The translations under genes were made by a program, and so were the position numbers. Below the pieces are notes generated by a model that had not been told where the DNA came from, did no database searches, and saw nothing but the letters and a program-made list of their open reading frames with translations. From Aeromonas rivuli (GTDB lineage Bacteria; Pseudomonadota; Gammaproteobacteria; Enterobacterales; Aeromonadaceae), in NCBI RefSeq assembly GCF_000820045.1, contig NZ_CDBJ01000050.1, positions 1 through 43,423 of the forward strand: 43,423 bases of DNA, read 5' to 3'. Shown here piece after piece: positions 13,245 through 21,454 of the stretch (position 1 is its first letter; each line of letters begins with the position of its first letter).

Positions 13245-13625
13245 TCATGGGGAGGAGGGACAATGGAATGTCTGGTCGAGCTCGCTCAGCAACAAGGTTT
13301 CCTGCCACAGTTGCAACCGTATTCTGACCTGGTAGGGGCAAGCCAGCCCCAGACTCAATCGCCCCAGGGCATGGGGTTGGTTGGCGACCAGTTCGGCCCC
13401 CCCGCTCTGACGCTGATGACTGCGGCCTCCCGCCCCCTGACTCCAGAGATCAAGGGTGAAGGTCAGGGTTCCCGGCTCGGCGCTGCGCAGGGTCGGTGCC
13501 ACCGTGAGGCCGGTCGGCCCCGGCTCGGCATTGAGGCTTATCTTGGGGATCGCCTTGGCCTCCTTGGCCGGGTCAGACTCGCCCGCCCAGACCGTTGGAG
13601 ACAAGCTGAGCCACAGGAGCAGCAT
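13245..13625 (-). CDS. csgC: Curli assembly protein, CsgC/CsgH-like
   Basis: About 126 residues, exported, with a short hydrophobic leader cut near TVWA. Family members are small periplasmic beta-sandwich chaperones that stop curlin from forming amyloid inside the cell. The segment from [13 protein letters not shown] to [11 protein letters not shown] aligns with the NQPIALTKLSLNI part of E. coli CsgC. It is last in the csg block, downstream of the csgA terminator. The start is uncertain: the ATG at 13625 gives a leader without the usual basic residues and has no clear ribosome site. A CTG codon ten codons earlier would add the basic HRR residues. Confidence 0.7.
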   Translation of the reverse strand: MLLLWLSLSPTVWAGESDPAKEAKAIPKISLNAEPGPTGLTVAPTLRSAEPGTLTFTLDLWSQGAGGRSHQRQSGGAELVANQPHALGRLSLGLACPYQVRIRLQLWQETLLLSELDQTFHCPSSP

Positions 13626-13694
13626 CGCTAGCCGCCGGTGCAGGGGAGTGGTCTGGTGACATGAGCCAACCGACCCGTCCCGAGTCCGCCCCAA

Positions 13695-13718
13695 TAAAAA
13701 AGGGGCCCGCAGGCCCCC
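13695..13718 (-). terminator. csgA terminator
   Basis: GGGGCC (13702-13707) pairs with GGCCCC (13712-13717). On the minus strand the hairpin ends in TTTTTTATT. It lies just after csgA and before the csgC-like gene, so csgC is expressed by read-through or from its own promoter. Confidence 0.8.
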
Positions 13719-13732
13719 GAATGTGCAAATCA

Positions 13733-15307
13733 TCAGTTGCCGCCCTGATAGACATAGGCGTGATTGTTGCTGCCATAGACATCGACCTGAGCCGTGTTGT
13801 AGCTGGCAGTCTGGACCACATCGACCAGGTTGCCACCGCCGTTCATGCCGGCGTTGACATAGACGTCGGCCACATGGTTGTTGCCGGTCTGGCTGACGGT
13901 CAGATCGTTGTCGCTGCCCAGGTAGGACTCGACGGAGGCGTTGTTCAGGTCGCCGGTCTGGGTGACCGTCACGGTCGAGCCGGAGTGGGACGCATCGGCA
14001 TAGGCCCAGTTGTCGTTACCGGTCTGAGTCACGGTCAGCTCGTTGTCCGAGCCCCAGGTCCAGGCGCCTTTGCCTTCCACATCACGGGCGGCGGCAACCT
14101 GGTTGCGATCCCCTTGCTGGTCGATGGTGATCTGGTTGTTGCTGCCCGCTTCCTGCACCGCGTTGGCGTAGTTGTCGTCACCGCTCTGATCGATGGTCAC
14201 CACGCCAGCGGTGCTGCTCGCCAGCTGCTTGACCACGGCCTGGTTGCCGTCCCCCATCTGCTCGACGCTGGCCTGGTTGCCCGCGCCCCGCTGCTCGGTG
14301 TCGGCGCGGTTGCCATCACCCACCTGGATGATGGTGCCCTGCTCGCCGACGCCACCCTGGTAGGCAATCGCCTGGTTGTCATCACCCAGCTGATCGATGG
14401 TCAGCACATCGTCACGGCCAGTCTGGTTGGTGTCGATTTCGTTACGGTTGCCAACCTGAGTCAGGGTGGCACTCTCGTTGGTACCGGCCTGGTTGGCGGT
14501 CAGGACGTTGCCCTCACCCGCTCCGGAACCGGACTGGGCCGTTTTCACATAGCCATCGACACCGCTCTGGGTCACATAAGCCTTGTTATCGAGATCGCGC
14601 TGCTCGACCTGGGCCTCGTTGCCACTTCCCGATTGAGTCACCTTTGCCAGGGTACCCTCCGGATAGACGTAACCGTAGCTATTGGTTGCCTGGGTGACGG
14701 TGGCCTTGTTCAGCTGACCGGACTGGGCCACCTGGGCTTCGGCACCATCGGCAATCTGCTGGGAGATGCTGGCCTCATGGCTGTTGCCAAGCTGGCTGAC
14801 ATTGGCGATGGCTTTATCGGACCAGTAGTTGTTGATACTGGCATCGTTGTTGTTGCCAATCTGGCTCACGGTGGAGCTGGCACCATCACCGTTATCCTGC
14901 ATCACATCGGCACTGTTGTGGTTGCCGACCTGGGCGACGGAGGCGTGGGAGCCTTCGTTGAACACCTGCTGGGTCACGGTCGCGACGTTGAAGTTGCCCG
15001 TGCTCGCCACCTGGGCAACGGATCCTGCGGTGCTGGACTCCTGAGTCACCAGGGCATCGTTGCCTGCCCCGGTCTGAGCCACGCTGGCCTCAGACTGGCT
15101 GGTGTTCTTCTGGATGGTTTTCGCCTCGTTATCGGCACCAATCTGGCTGATGCTCGCCTGATTGTGGTTGCTGTCATCGAGCTGCTCGACCGTGGCCAGG
15201 TTGTTGTTGCCGGTTTGGGCGACAGTGGCCTGGTTGTTGGCGGAAGCCGCCCAGACGCTGGAAGTAGCCAGTAATACGGCAGAGGCGATGATGGTACGTT
15301 TGAACAT
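13733..15307 (-). CDS. csgA: Major curlin subunit, unusually long
   Basis: A 524-residue secreted amyloid subunit. The signal peptide is about 1-20 (ends SSVWA). The rest is built of about twenty imperfect repeats of 20-25 residues with the curlin pattern of alternating Ser/Ala/Val, Gln-x-Gly-x-x-Asn and Ala-x-Val-x-Gln. E. coli CsgA has 151 residues and five repeats, so this beta-solenoid would be several times longer. Some repeats are longer and Tyr-rich (near residues 205-215) or lack the Gly-Asn turn. GAGGG precedes the ATG at 15307. It follows csgB by 34 bp in one unit and has its own terminator. Secretion would go through CsgG with CsgE and CsgF. The family call is firm; repeat borders are approximate. 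Confidence 0.92.
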   Translation of the reverse strand: MFKRTIIASAVLLATSSVWAASANNQATVAQTGNNNLATVEQLDDSNHNQASISQIGADNEAKTIQKNTSQSEASVAQTGAGNDALVTQESSTAGSVAQVASTGNFNVATVTQQVFNEGSHASVAQVGNHNSADVMQDNGDGASSTVSQIGNNNDASINNYWSDKAIANVSQLGNSHEASISQQIADGAEAQVAQSGQLNKATVTQATNSYGYVYPEGTLAKVTQSGSGNEAQVEQRDLDNKAYVTQSGVDGYVKTAQSGSGAGEGNVLTANQAGTNESATLTQVGNRNEIDTNQTGRDDVLTIDQLGDDNQAIAYQGGVGEQGTIIQVGDGNRADTEQRGAGNQASVEQMGDGNQAVVKQLASSTAGVVTIDQSGDDNYANAVQEAGSNNQITIDQQGDRNQVAAARDVEGKGAWTWGSDNELTVTQTGNDNWAYADASHSGSTVTVTQTGDLNNASVESYLGSDNDLTVSQTGNNHVADVYVNAGMNGGGNLVDVVQTASYNTAQVDVYGSNNHAYVYQGGN

Positions 15308-15341
15308 GATTTCCCTCTCGTGCTTTGGTGTGAGCCTGGGC

Positions 15342-15863
15342 TCAGTTGGTTTGAACTACTCTCACTTGCTGGTTGGCGCCCGCCTGAATGACGGTGGCCG
15401 ACAGACCGGAGCCGTTTTGCTCTATGCTGGCCAGGTTGCCATCACCGAGCTGAACGGCCCGTGCCCTGTTGTCATATCCGCTCTGGCTGATCCAGGCCTG
15501 GTTGTCCATGCCCTGTTGCCACAGCCACATCTGGTTGCCGATGCCGGCCTGATAGAGCTCGGCGCTGTTACCAACCCCGAGCTGAACGGCATCGACCCAG
15601 TGGTTGTCACCGATCTGCTCCAGGCTCAGCTGTTGCTGCTGGCCCTGTTGCATCAGGCGGACCTGGTTGTCGTTGCCTGACTGGCTGAGCTGCAATTCGT
15701 TATCCGATCCGAGCTGCCAGAGATGGGCCTGGTTGCCCTCCCCCCGCTGGATCAGTTCAAGCTCGTTGCCCTGACCCAGTTCGCTCAGGGAGGCCAGGTC
15801 CTGCGCCAATGCGGGCAGGCCTAGCAGACTCATGATCAGCAGGACAGGATTCAGGTATTTCAT
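15342..15863 (-). CDS. csgB: Minor curlin subunit / nucleator
   Basis: A 173-residue secreted protein with a signal peptide to about residue 20 (ends LPALA) and about seven curlin repeats such as LGSDNELQLSQSGNDNQVRL. It is similar in size to E. coli CsgB (151). CsgB anchors to the cell surface and nucleates CsgA fibres. The last repeat (ATVIQAGANQQVRVVQTN) lacks the strongly basic end of E. coli CsgB. AAAGGTAA precedes the ATG at 15863. It is the first gene of a csgBA unit whose promoter must lie in the 180 bp before the csgG terminator. The assignment as B rather than a second A rests on order and size. Confidence 0.85.
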   Translation of the reverse strand: MKYLNPVLLIMSLLGLPALAQDLASLSELGQGNELELIQRGEGNQAHLWQLGSDNELQLSQSGNDNQVRLMQQGQQQQLSLEQIGDNHWVDAVQLGVGNSAELYQAGIGNQMWLWQQGMDNQAWISQSGYDNRARAVQLGDGNLASIEQNGSGLSATVIQAGANQQVRVVQTN

Positions 15864-16043
15864 CTGCGATTACCTTTTTGAAGTGCGGGTCCAGTATCCC
15901 CAGCCCCCCTGGCCAGGGCCATCAGCCACACAGCTGATTCGAGGCTGATTCGGATCCCGGGTTTGTCTGGGAGAAAAGGCTGAGGTCACGCTGAGCCATC
16001 CAGGAGAACAGAGATGGCGCCAAAGGGAGGGATGAGAAATAAA

Positions 16044-16073
16044 CATAAAAAAACAGGCCCATGACGGGCCTGT
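16044..16073 (-). terminator. csgG terminator
   Basis: ACAGGCCC (16053-16060) pairs with GGGCCTGT (16066-16073). On the minus strand a run of seven T follows. It ends the regulator-csgEFG unit and separates it from csgBA. The remaining sequence 15864-16043 is non-coding and should hold the csgBA promoter, for which I see no clear box. Confidence 0.88.
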
Positions 16074-16136
16074 GTTGACGTTTTCGAGGAGTGAGCGCGC
16101 TCGCCAGAGGAGGCAGTGCCGGATGCGTTCCTGTCG

Positions 16137-16991
16137 CTAGAGAATGGGGGCGCTGTCTTGCAGATAGCCCTGCAGTATGGGGTTTTCCATGTCCCGCGCA
16201 TCGGCAAGCTGCCAGAGGTTGTCTCGTACCCCGTTGGCAATGAGCCGGATCACCGCCGATTCGATGGCAGACATGACACACATCTGTACCGGTTCGTTGG
16301 TACTGAAACCCGCCTCCGCCTCCAGCAGCCGTTTGTACTCGACGAAGCGGAACACCCCGGCCTGCACCTGCTGGGAGAGGATGGTCTTGGAGGTGGTGAC
16401 ACTGTTGAGAATGCGACCGGAGCGGATATCGACGGCCCTCAGGTTGACGGTCACCTGATCGACCCGGTATTCGCCACTCGCCCCTATGCCGAAATACTTG
16501 GCCCCGGCACCGCCGGTGCGCACATTGCTGTCATAGGCGACTATGCCCCCCTCGATCAGGATATTGGCCGCCACCAGCGAGGGTAATTGATGCTGATTAT
16601 TGCCGGGTACATTGGGTTTGTTTTGCGTGGCCCGCACTATCTTGCGCTCGGTCAGCAGGTTCTGCAGCCCTTCCCGCTCCAGGGGCACGAACCACTGGGA
16701 GTCCCAGAGCGCCGTGCTCAGCATCGCGACCCCGCCCTGGGTCACGGCCGTGGAGAAGTTGGAGGCCGGGGCTGGCAGATACTGACCGGTCTGATCGCGA
16801 AAATCGTAGACGGCAGCCACTATCTTGCCCTTGGGCTTGGGCAGGCTGATCAGCTCTTTATAGGAGATGGATCTCGGCATCAGGGTCGCCTTCTCGTCTG
16901 CCTCGGGAGAACCTATATGCGTGGCACAGCCCCCCAGGAGAGAGAGGGTGGCAAGCAAAGGCAGGGCGGCGAACAGGGGTATCCGTTTCAT
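16137..16991 (-). CDS. csgG: Curli secretion channel lipoprotein CsgG
   Basis: A 284-residue outer-membrane lipoprotein that forms the nonameric pore through which curlins leave the cell. A lipobox LLGGC gives the lipidated Cys at 22. The body shows the conserved PKGKIVAAVYDFRDQTGQY, the ALWDSQWFVPLEREGLQNLL helix, and the EYRVDQVTVNLRAVDIRSG transmembrane strands. Length matches E. coli CsgG (277). It starts 7 bp after csgF and is the last gene before a strong terminator. Confidence 0.96.
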   Translation of the reverse strand: MKRIPLFAALPLLATLSLLGGCATHIGSPEADEKATLMPRSISYKELISLPKPKGKIVAAVYDFRDQTGQYLPAPASNFSTAVTQGGVAMLSTALWDSQWFVPLEREGLQNLLTERKIVRATQNKPNVPGNNQHQLPSLVAANILIEGGIVAYDSNVRTGGAGAKYFGIGASGEYRVDQVTVNLRAVDIRSGRILNSVTTSKTILSQQVQAGVFRFVEYKRLLEAEAGFSTNEPVQMCVMSAIESAVIRLIANGVRDNLWQLADARDMENPILQGYLQDSAPIL

Positions 16992-16998
16992 AGCATCC

Positions 16999-17397
16999 TC
17001 AGTCGGCGATCAGGCCATTCACTTCGATCAGGGTGGTTTCGTTCGTCGCTCTATCTGTGATGGAGATGGCCAGGGTGCCATCCTCATCCACCACGTTGAT
17101 CGCGAACTCGTCGGTGACCAGGCTACCGCTTTGGCTGCCATCCTTGCCGACGTCGGCCAGCAGCTGGCTCACCAGCCGCGACTGCAGGCTGGAGGTGAGT
17201 CTGTCCAGTGCCGAGGTGCCACTGCTGCCACCGGCTGAGGGATCCTTGTAGTCGTTCTGGGCATTGGCCGTGCCCAGCAGGTGACTGCTGTTGAGCGGGT
17301 TGCCGCCAAAGCTGGGGTTGACGGGCCGATAGATAAGCTCGGAGGCAGAGGCGGTCATGCTGACCGTCAGCGCCAGGAGCAGGAGGCGTGAGCACAT
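16999..17397 (-). CDS. csgF: Curli assembly protein CsgF
   Basis: 132 residues with a signal peptide (about 1-18). The mature N-terminus ELIYRPVNPSFGGNPLNSS is the hallmark segment that plugs into the CsgG pore and forms its second constriction. The C-terminal beta-rich part ends near LIEVNGLIAD. It couples CsgB to the cell surface. AAGGAC lies before the ATG at 17397. It is 11 bp downstream of csgE and 7 bp upstream of csgG in one operon. Confidence 0.95.
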   Translation of the reverse strand: MCSRLLLLALTVSMTASASELIYRPVNPSFGGNPLNSSHLLGTANAQNDYKDPSAGGSSGTSALDRLTSSLQSRLVSQLLADVGKDGSQSGSLVTDEFAINVVDEDGTLAISITDRATNETTLIEVNGLIAD

Positions 17398-17408
17398 ATG
17401 CCATGTCC

Positions 17409-17846
17409 TTATAGTTCATCGTGTTCCAGATCGAAGGTATCCATGAACAGGATGGCGACCTTCTGCTGTCGTAAAACCTCGCTCACCTGAGCCCAGGCCT
17501 GCTGCGCGGCAGCCTCCCCCTGACTCCGTACCGGAGAGAGCGCCGTCCTGAACAACACCTTGCGATTGTGGGTGATCCAGATAAGGCTCCCCCAGCGCGC
17601 CGTCGGCCGTTCATGTATGGTGATATTCTCTCGGGCATGGGGATCTTCATCCTCCCGTAGCCGGCTGAAGTGGTGATAAAAGCCCTGGCCAAAGCGGGTG
17701 AAGGTACGATCTATGACCAGGCCGCCTATCTCTATCCGGTCGTTCTCCTGCTCGGGTTGCAGGGACTCCAGCGGCGCGTTGGCATCCCCCTCGCTGGCCG
17801 CCAGGGCCCCAGAGATCAACCAGAGACAGAGCAGCCAGCTGCGCAT
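17409..17846 (-). CDS. csgE: Curli specificity factor CsgE
   Basis: 145 residues with a short signal peptide (about 1-16). The block EIGGLVIDRTFTRFGQGFYH identifies CsgE, the periplasmic adaptor that caps CsgG and selects curlins for export. Its ATG at 17846 shares one base with the stop of the upstream regulator (TGATG), so the two are translationally coupled. No separate ribosome site is needed. Confidence 0.95.
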   Translation of the reverse strand: MRSWLLCLWLISGALAASEGDANAPLESLQPEQENDRIEIGGLVIDRTFTRFGQGFYHHFSRLREDEDPHARENITIHERPTARWGSLIWITHNRKVLFRTALSPVRSQGEAAAQQAWAQVSEVLRQQKVAILFMDTFDLEHDEL

Positions 17847-18490
17847 CAGTGGGAGCTCGTCATATCGAGGTACTCTTTGGCCCAGCTCACCGCCTGCAAC
17901 CTATTCTTGACGTTCAGCTTCTTGAAGACGTTATAAAGGTGGGACTTGATGGTGTGCTCGCTGACAAACAGGGTGTCGGCTATTTCGGTATTGGAGGCCC
18001 CGGTCATCAAGTAACGAATGATCTCGCGCTCGCGGACCGTCAGCAGATTCTGGCTGCGCTGAGCCGGCTCCATGCCCTGCCGGTAATAGCTGACCAACTC
18101 GCACATCAGATGACGCGGGATCCAGAACTCCCCCTGCATCACCTTCTTGATACCGGCCACCAGACGATCCAGGGGATCCTGACGGAAGAAGAGACCGCTG
18201 GTGTTGGGCCACATCAACAACAAGTCGCGATCCGTGCTGGTCGGCGCATTGAGCAACACTGTGCTGGCCGATTCGAAGGCGGCAATATCCCGGTTCCAGC
18301 CAAACTGCTGGCTCGACTTGAGATAGTCCAGATCGATCAGGAACAGGTTGCAATCTTCGATGGCCAGCAGTTGATCGGGATGGCTGATCAACCGTATCGG
18401 CTCACCGAGTTGGGCCATCAGATAGGTAGTGAAGGTCGTCGCCTGAACATTGCCTTCGGTCACGAGTACCAACGGAATCTCTGTCATCAT
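17846..18490 (-). CDS. LuxR-type regulator, CsgD/VpsT/QstR family
   Basis: A 214-residue regulator. It has an N-terminal receiver-like domain that lacks a proper phospho-acceptor pattern (about 1-120) and a C-terminal LuxR helix-turn-helix (about 150-205, LTVREREIIRYLMTGASNTEIA and SEHTIKSHLYNVFKKL). At 123-126 it has WIPR, where VpsT has its W-[F/L/M]-[T/S]-R c-di-GMP motif; the third-position Pro is unusual. AAGGAAGAG precedes the ATG at 18490. It overlaps csgE, so it belongs to the curli operon and is the natural CsgD counterpart. Its place beside ssb also recalls Vibrio QstR, a competence regulator of the same family. It could be either by descent. Confidence 0.85.
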   Translation of the reverse strand: MMTEIPLVLVTEGNVQATTFTTYLMAQLGEPIRLISHPDQLLAIEDCNLFLIDLDYLKSSQQFGWNRDIAAFESASTVLLNAPTSTDRDLLLMWPNTSGLFFRQDPLDRLVAGIKKVMQGEFWIPRHLMCELVSYYRQGMEPAQRSQNLLTVREREIIRYLMTGASNTEIADTLFVSEHTIKSHLYNVFKKLNVKNRLQAVSWAKEYLDMTSSH

Positions 18491-19042
18491 GGGGCTCTTC
18501 CTTGAACGGTGTGCCTGTCGGCTTGCATCGTTTTTATGTGCCAATAATGGTCGCAAGAGAGTAACAAGCCCCGATTTTTACACAGCATTAAAAAAGCATT
18601 AGGCGCCATTCAAACCCAAGTGAAACTGTTTTTTTACTAGACAATACAGAGGACTAGGACAGACCCCCTATTTGGGGGGGGCAAATGAGACATAGATACT
18701 CCGGCTGTCATCTCTCTCCTTATCCCTCTGCTATGGGCAATATCTTAAGAACGTGAAGCAGCCCCCACACCGCCGCTTGCCCGGATCCCGGCACCTGCGT
18801 TAGCGTATTGCCGAATACAGAACCCGCGCGTCAAACCCGTTTCGGGTTGCTAAAGATGTGCTATCAACGGCATCAACTGTTACTATGGCGGGCTAATCCG
18901 AACGTCGATGGCAGGGCCCATGCCCCATCGACGACAGGCCAGGGCCCCCGCAGGCAAGATGGCGCCGGGCCTGGGCGGCAGCAATATTTTGAGTAGAACC
19001 AGACCAGGTAGCTGGTCGGCATATAAAGGTGGAAGATAGATT
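18491..19042. other. Divergent promoter region, curli regulator / ssb
   Basis: About 550 bp with no convincing gene. The half near the regulator (18540-18660) is AT-rich. A run of G at 18675-18682 (TTTGGGGGGGGC) sits beside CCCCC, forming a weak G/C dyad. The half near ssb is GC-rich. I found no LexA box on the ssb side. Confidence 0.5.
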
Positions 19043-19630
19043 ATGGCCAGTCGAGGCATCAACAAAGTCATTCTGATCGGTAACCTGGGGCAAGACCCGG
19101 AAGTGCGCTACATGCCGAGCGGCGGTGCCGTGACCAACATCACCCTGGCCACCTCCGAAACCTGGCGCGACAAGCAGACTGGTGAGCAGAAAGAGCGCAC
19201 CGAATGGCATCGTGTGGTGTTCATGGGCAAACTGGCCGAAGTCGCTGGCGAATACCTGAAGAAGGGTTCCCAGGTCTATGTCGAAGGCAAACTGCAGACC
19301 CGCAAATGGCAAGATCAGGGTGGCCAGGAGCGCTATACCACTGAAGTATTGGTAGACAGCTTCAGCGGCGTTATGCAGATGCTGGGTGGTCGTCCTCAAG
19401 GCGGCGCCGGTCAGGGAATGGGTGGTCAACAGTCCCAGGGCAACTGGGGTCAGCCCCAACAAGCCGCTCCCCAGCAGAATATGCAGCGTCCCTCTGCCCC
19501 CCAACAGAATGCAGCGCCGCAACAGAACATGCAGCAGGGTGGTTACAGCCGTCCGCAGCAACAGCCTCAGTCCGCACCGCCGGTTTACAACGAACCGCCG
19601 ATGGACTTTGACGACGACATTCCGTTCTAA
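19043..19630 (+). CDS. ssb: Single-stranded DNA-binding protein
   Basis: A 195-residue replication and repair protein that acts as a homotetramer on exposed single strands. The OB fold spans about 1-110 ([20 protein letters not shown] and [21 protein letters not shown]). A Gln/Gly/Pro-rich linker (about 115-180) follows, then the acidic tip DFDDDIPF that recruits partner proteins. Length is somewhat above E. coli SSB (178) because of a longer linker. It has its own terminator 14 bp downstream. Confidence 0.98.
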   Translation: MASRGINKVILIGNLGQDPEVRYMPSGGAVTNITLATSETWRDKQTGEQKERTEWHRVVFMGKLAEVAGEYLKKGSQVYVEGKLQTRKWQDQGGQERYTTEVLVDSFSGVMQMLGGRPQGGAGQGMGGQQSQGNWGQPQQAAPQQNMQRPSAPQQNAAPQQNMQQGGYSRPQQQPQSAPPVYNEPPMDFDDDIPF

Positions 19631-19643
19631 TTAATAGCTCTAC

Positions 19644-19670
19644 AAAGGCCCTGACCATTCAGGGCCTTTT
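19644..19670 (+). terminator. ssb terminator
   Basis: AAAGGCCCTGA (19644-19654) pairs with TCAGGGCCTTT (19659-19669) with a CCAT loop and a T-run, 14 bp after the ssb stop. Confidence 0.92.
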
Positions 19671-19813
19671 CTTTGCAAACCTGTGCAACATTGCGTGCAT
19701 TCCTGACGCAAAGAAGCCGCATCCCCCCGATTTCAGCCCGACTCTCGTCCCGGGACAGAGGGCGTGCAAGGGGGCAGGTTATAATGCAGTGAATCGCCAT
19801 CGAGTAGTGGGAC

Positions 19814-20551
19814 ATGATAAAACGCGGGATCCTGATCATTGGGTTAGTAGTGAGTGGATTGCTGAGTGCCGCACCGCTCAAGGTCGGTGTCAGTTTTGCC
19901 ATTCCACCCTACGTCATAGAAAAAGAGGCGCAGGGCATAGAGCTGGATCTGCTGCGCACCGCCTTCCAGGACAGTGGCTATCAACTCTCTTTTCATTATC
20001 TGCCCCTGGAACGCACCTTCCGCATGCTGGCCGACGGCAAGCTGGACGCCATCATCAATGTCAGGCCCGGCATGCTGGATGGGGCCTTTCTCTCCCGCCC
20101 CGTGATCCGCTTTCACAATCAGATATTCACCCTCGCTCCGCTCACCGTGACCAATCTCACGGCGCTCACGACCCTCAAGGTGACCGCCTTCCAACGGGCG
20201 ACTCAGATACTGGGCCCCGAGTTTGCCACTATGGCCGCGAACAATGCCCGTTATGAAGAAGTCGCCAAGCAGCAGGGCCAGGTGCACCAGCTGCTGCTAG
20301 GCCGGGTTGATGCGGTGGTGATGGATGAGCGCGTCTTCTATTACCATCTGGCGCAGTTAAGGCAGGAGAGAGCCGAGCCCCACATTTATAACCGGGAACG
20401 GATACGGGCCAACGCCCTGTTCAAACCCACCCTCTATCACTTCGCCTTCAGGGATGCGGCAGTACGGGATCATTTTGATCGGGCACTGCTGGCGATGCGA
20501 GTGGATGGTCGGTACGAGCAGATCTTCGCCAACTATGGCGCCGAACCATGA
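19814..20551 (+). CDS. Periplasmic substrate-binding protein, family 3-like
   Basis: 245 residues with a signal peptide (about 1-20). PLKVGVSFAIPPYVIEKEAQGIELDLLRTAF is the typical opening of amino-acid-type binding proteins, and LADGKLDAIINV and LLGRVDAVVMDE fit the same bilobed fold. It is monocistronic with no transporter genes beside it, so it may act in sensing or with a distant permease. Many such orphan SBP_bac_3 proteins are known in marine and aquatic gammaproteobacteria; the ligand is not predictable. The ATG at 19814 has only a weak GGGA before it. Confidence 0.8.
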   Translation: MIKRGILIIGLVVSGLLSAAPLKVGVSFAIPPYVIEKEAQGIELDLLRTAFQDSGYQLSFHYLPLERTFRMLADGKLDAIINVRPGMLDGAFLSRPVIRFHNQIFTLAPLTVTNLTALTTLKVTAFQRATQILGPEFATMAANNARYEEVAKQQGQVHQLLLGRVDAVVMDERVFYYHLAQLRQERAEPHIYNRERIRANALFKPTLYHFAFRDAAVRDHFDRALLAMRVDGRYEQIFANYGAEP

Positions 20552-20582
20552 TCCCTGCAGCAAGCACCCGATGAGCGGCAAT

Positions 20583-20607
20583 AGAAAAGCCAGCCCGAAG
20601 GCTGGCT
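20583..20607 (-). terminator. Terminator of the 40-residue gene
   Basis: AGCCAGCC (20588-20595) pairs with GGCTGGCT (20600-20607) with a CGAA loop. On the minus strand the hairpin is followed by TTTTCTATT, so it mainly serves the small minus-strand gene; it also ends the plus-strand binding-protein gene. Confidence 0.75.
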
Positions 20608-20633
20608 TGTGGTACTGGCTCGAGTGAGCTGAG

Positions 20634-20756
20634 TTACTTCATGACGCTATCACTCTTGAGATCGGCTTTCTGGCGCTTGGCCTCTCGCTTTTCCTTCAGT
20701 GACATCTGCGGCTTCTTCTTGCCATCTTTGCCGTTGTGATGTTCTTTGTTACTCAT
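20634..20756 (-). CDS. Small basic protein, 40 residues
   Basis: It begins MSNKEHHNGKDGKKK, continues PQMSLKEKREAKRQK and ends SDSVMK. It is very rich in Lys, Glu and Arg, with no hydrophobic segment, so it is cytoplasmic and probably helical or disordered. GGAG sits 7 nt before the ATG at 20756 (a second ATG at 20759 is in frame), and a good terminator follows 27 bp after the stop. Ribosome site, codon structure and terminator together support a real gene. I do not recognise a function; a nucleic-acid or ribosome-associated role would be a guess from charge. Confidence 0.65.
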   Translation of the reverse strand: MSNKEHHNGKDGKKKPQMSLKEKREAKRQKADLKSDSVMK

Positions 20757-21169
20757 CATCAAACTCCAAAAATGTGACCGACACTCGGGGGGCTAACCCC
20801 TGCTGCAATCCGAATCGTAAACTACAGTACTTCCTTGCCTCCCCATTGAGCGGGAAGCAAAATCAGCATACTCCCTAATCAAGGCCGGGATCCATCCCCA
20901 TTTGCTCCCCCTCCTCATTCCCTTTGCATCGGCTTTTTTGACCTGAAGAGCGAGCAAACCATTCATGCATATCACTATTTAATTTAACGCCTGGCCAGAA
21001 CCCGCATTTAATGTTCTATCTCTCGTCACAAATATGTCCGGCAGAGAGCCAAGTGAACAGGGAAATAATTCGGCACTAACAGGGGGTAAATGTGATGGCA
21101 AGCGGAGAATAAGAAATAATCAGCGAAATGTGATAAGGTATTTCATTCCCAACTTGCCAGGAGAGCCCC
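20757..21169. other. Intergenic region upstream of the yjbD-like gene
   Basis: About 410 bp. The first 200 bp should hold the promoter of the small minus-strand gene; 20960-21150 is AT-rich and should hold the yjbD-like promoter. A 60-codon minus-strand frame (20793-20975) has no ribosome site and no recognisable protein. No hairpin or repeat stands out. Confidence 0.45.
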
Positions 21170-21454
21170 GTGAAAAAATTGGAAATGAAAGATCTGACCG
21201 ATAAAGAAAAAGCCGATATCGCCCAATTGCTGCAAAAGGCACAGGCCAATGCGGATCATCCGCTGACCAATGGCGAGCGCAACAAAATCCGGGAAGAGGG
21301 CCGCCTCAAGGTGGTTGCCGATCGCGCCGAAGCCGCCAAAGAGGCCTCTCGCCTTGCTCGCGAGAAAGCCAAGGAACGGGCTCGCAACCAAGTGCTGCCA
21401 GAAACCTTCAGCTGGATTGACTCCGTCAGCGACAAGTTCCGCGGCCGCCGCTGA
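21170..21454 (+). CDS. yjbD: DUF3811 family protein, YjbD-like
   Basis: 94 residues, highly charged and helical. The opening MKDLTDKEKADIAQLLQKA, the middle PLTNGERNKIREE and the end FSWIDSVSDKFRGRR align with E. coli YjbD (90 residues), a DUF3811 protein of unknown function. The start is GTG at 21170 with a strong AGGAGAG just before it; an ATG six codons on has no such site. It stands alone. It is probably cytoplasmic. Confidence 0.82.
   Translation: MKKLEMKDLTDKEKADIAQLLQKAQANADHPLTNGERNKIREEGRLKVVADRAEAAKEASRLAREKAKERARNQVLPETFSWIDSVSDKFRGRR

Noticed and set aside
13661..15274. A 537-codon plus-strand open frame over csgA
   Set aside because: Its Val/Gly-rich repeats merely mirror the curlin repeats on the other strand.
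20793..20975. A 60-codon minus-strand open frame
   Set aside because: No ribosome site and no protein-like features; it lies in the AT-rich promoter region.
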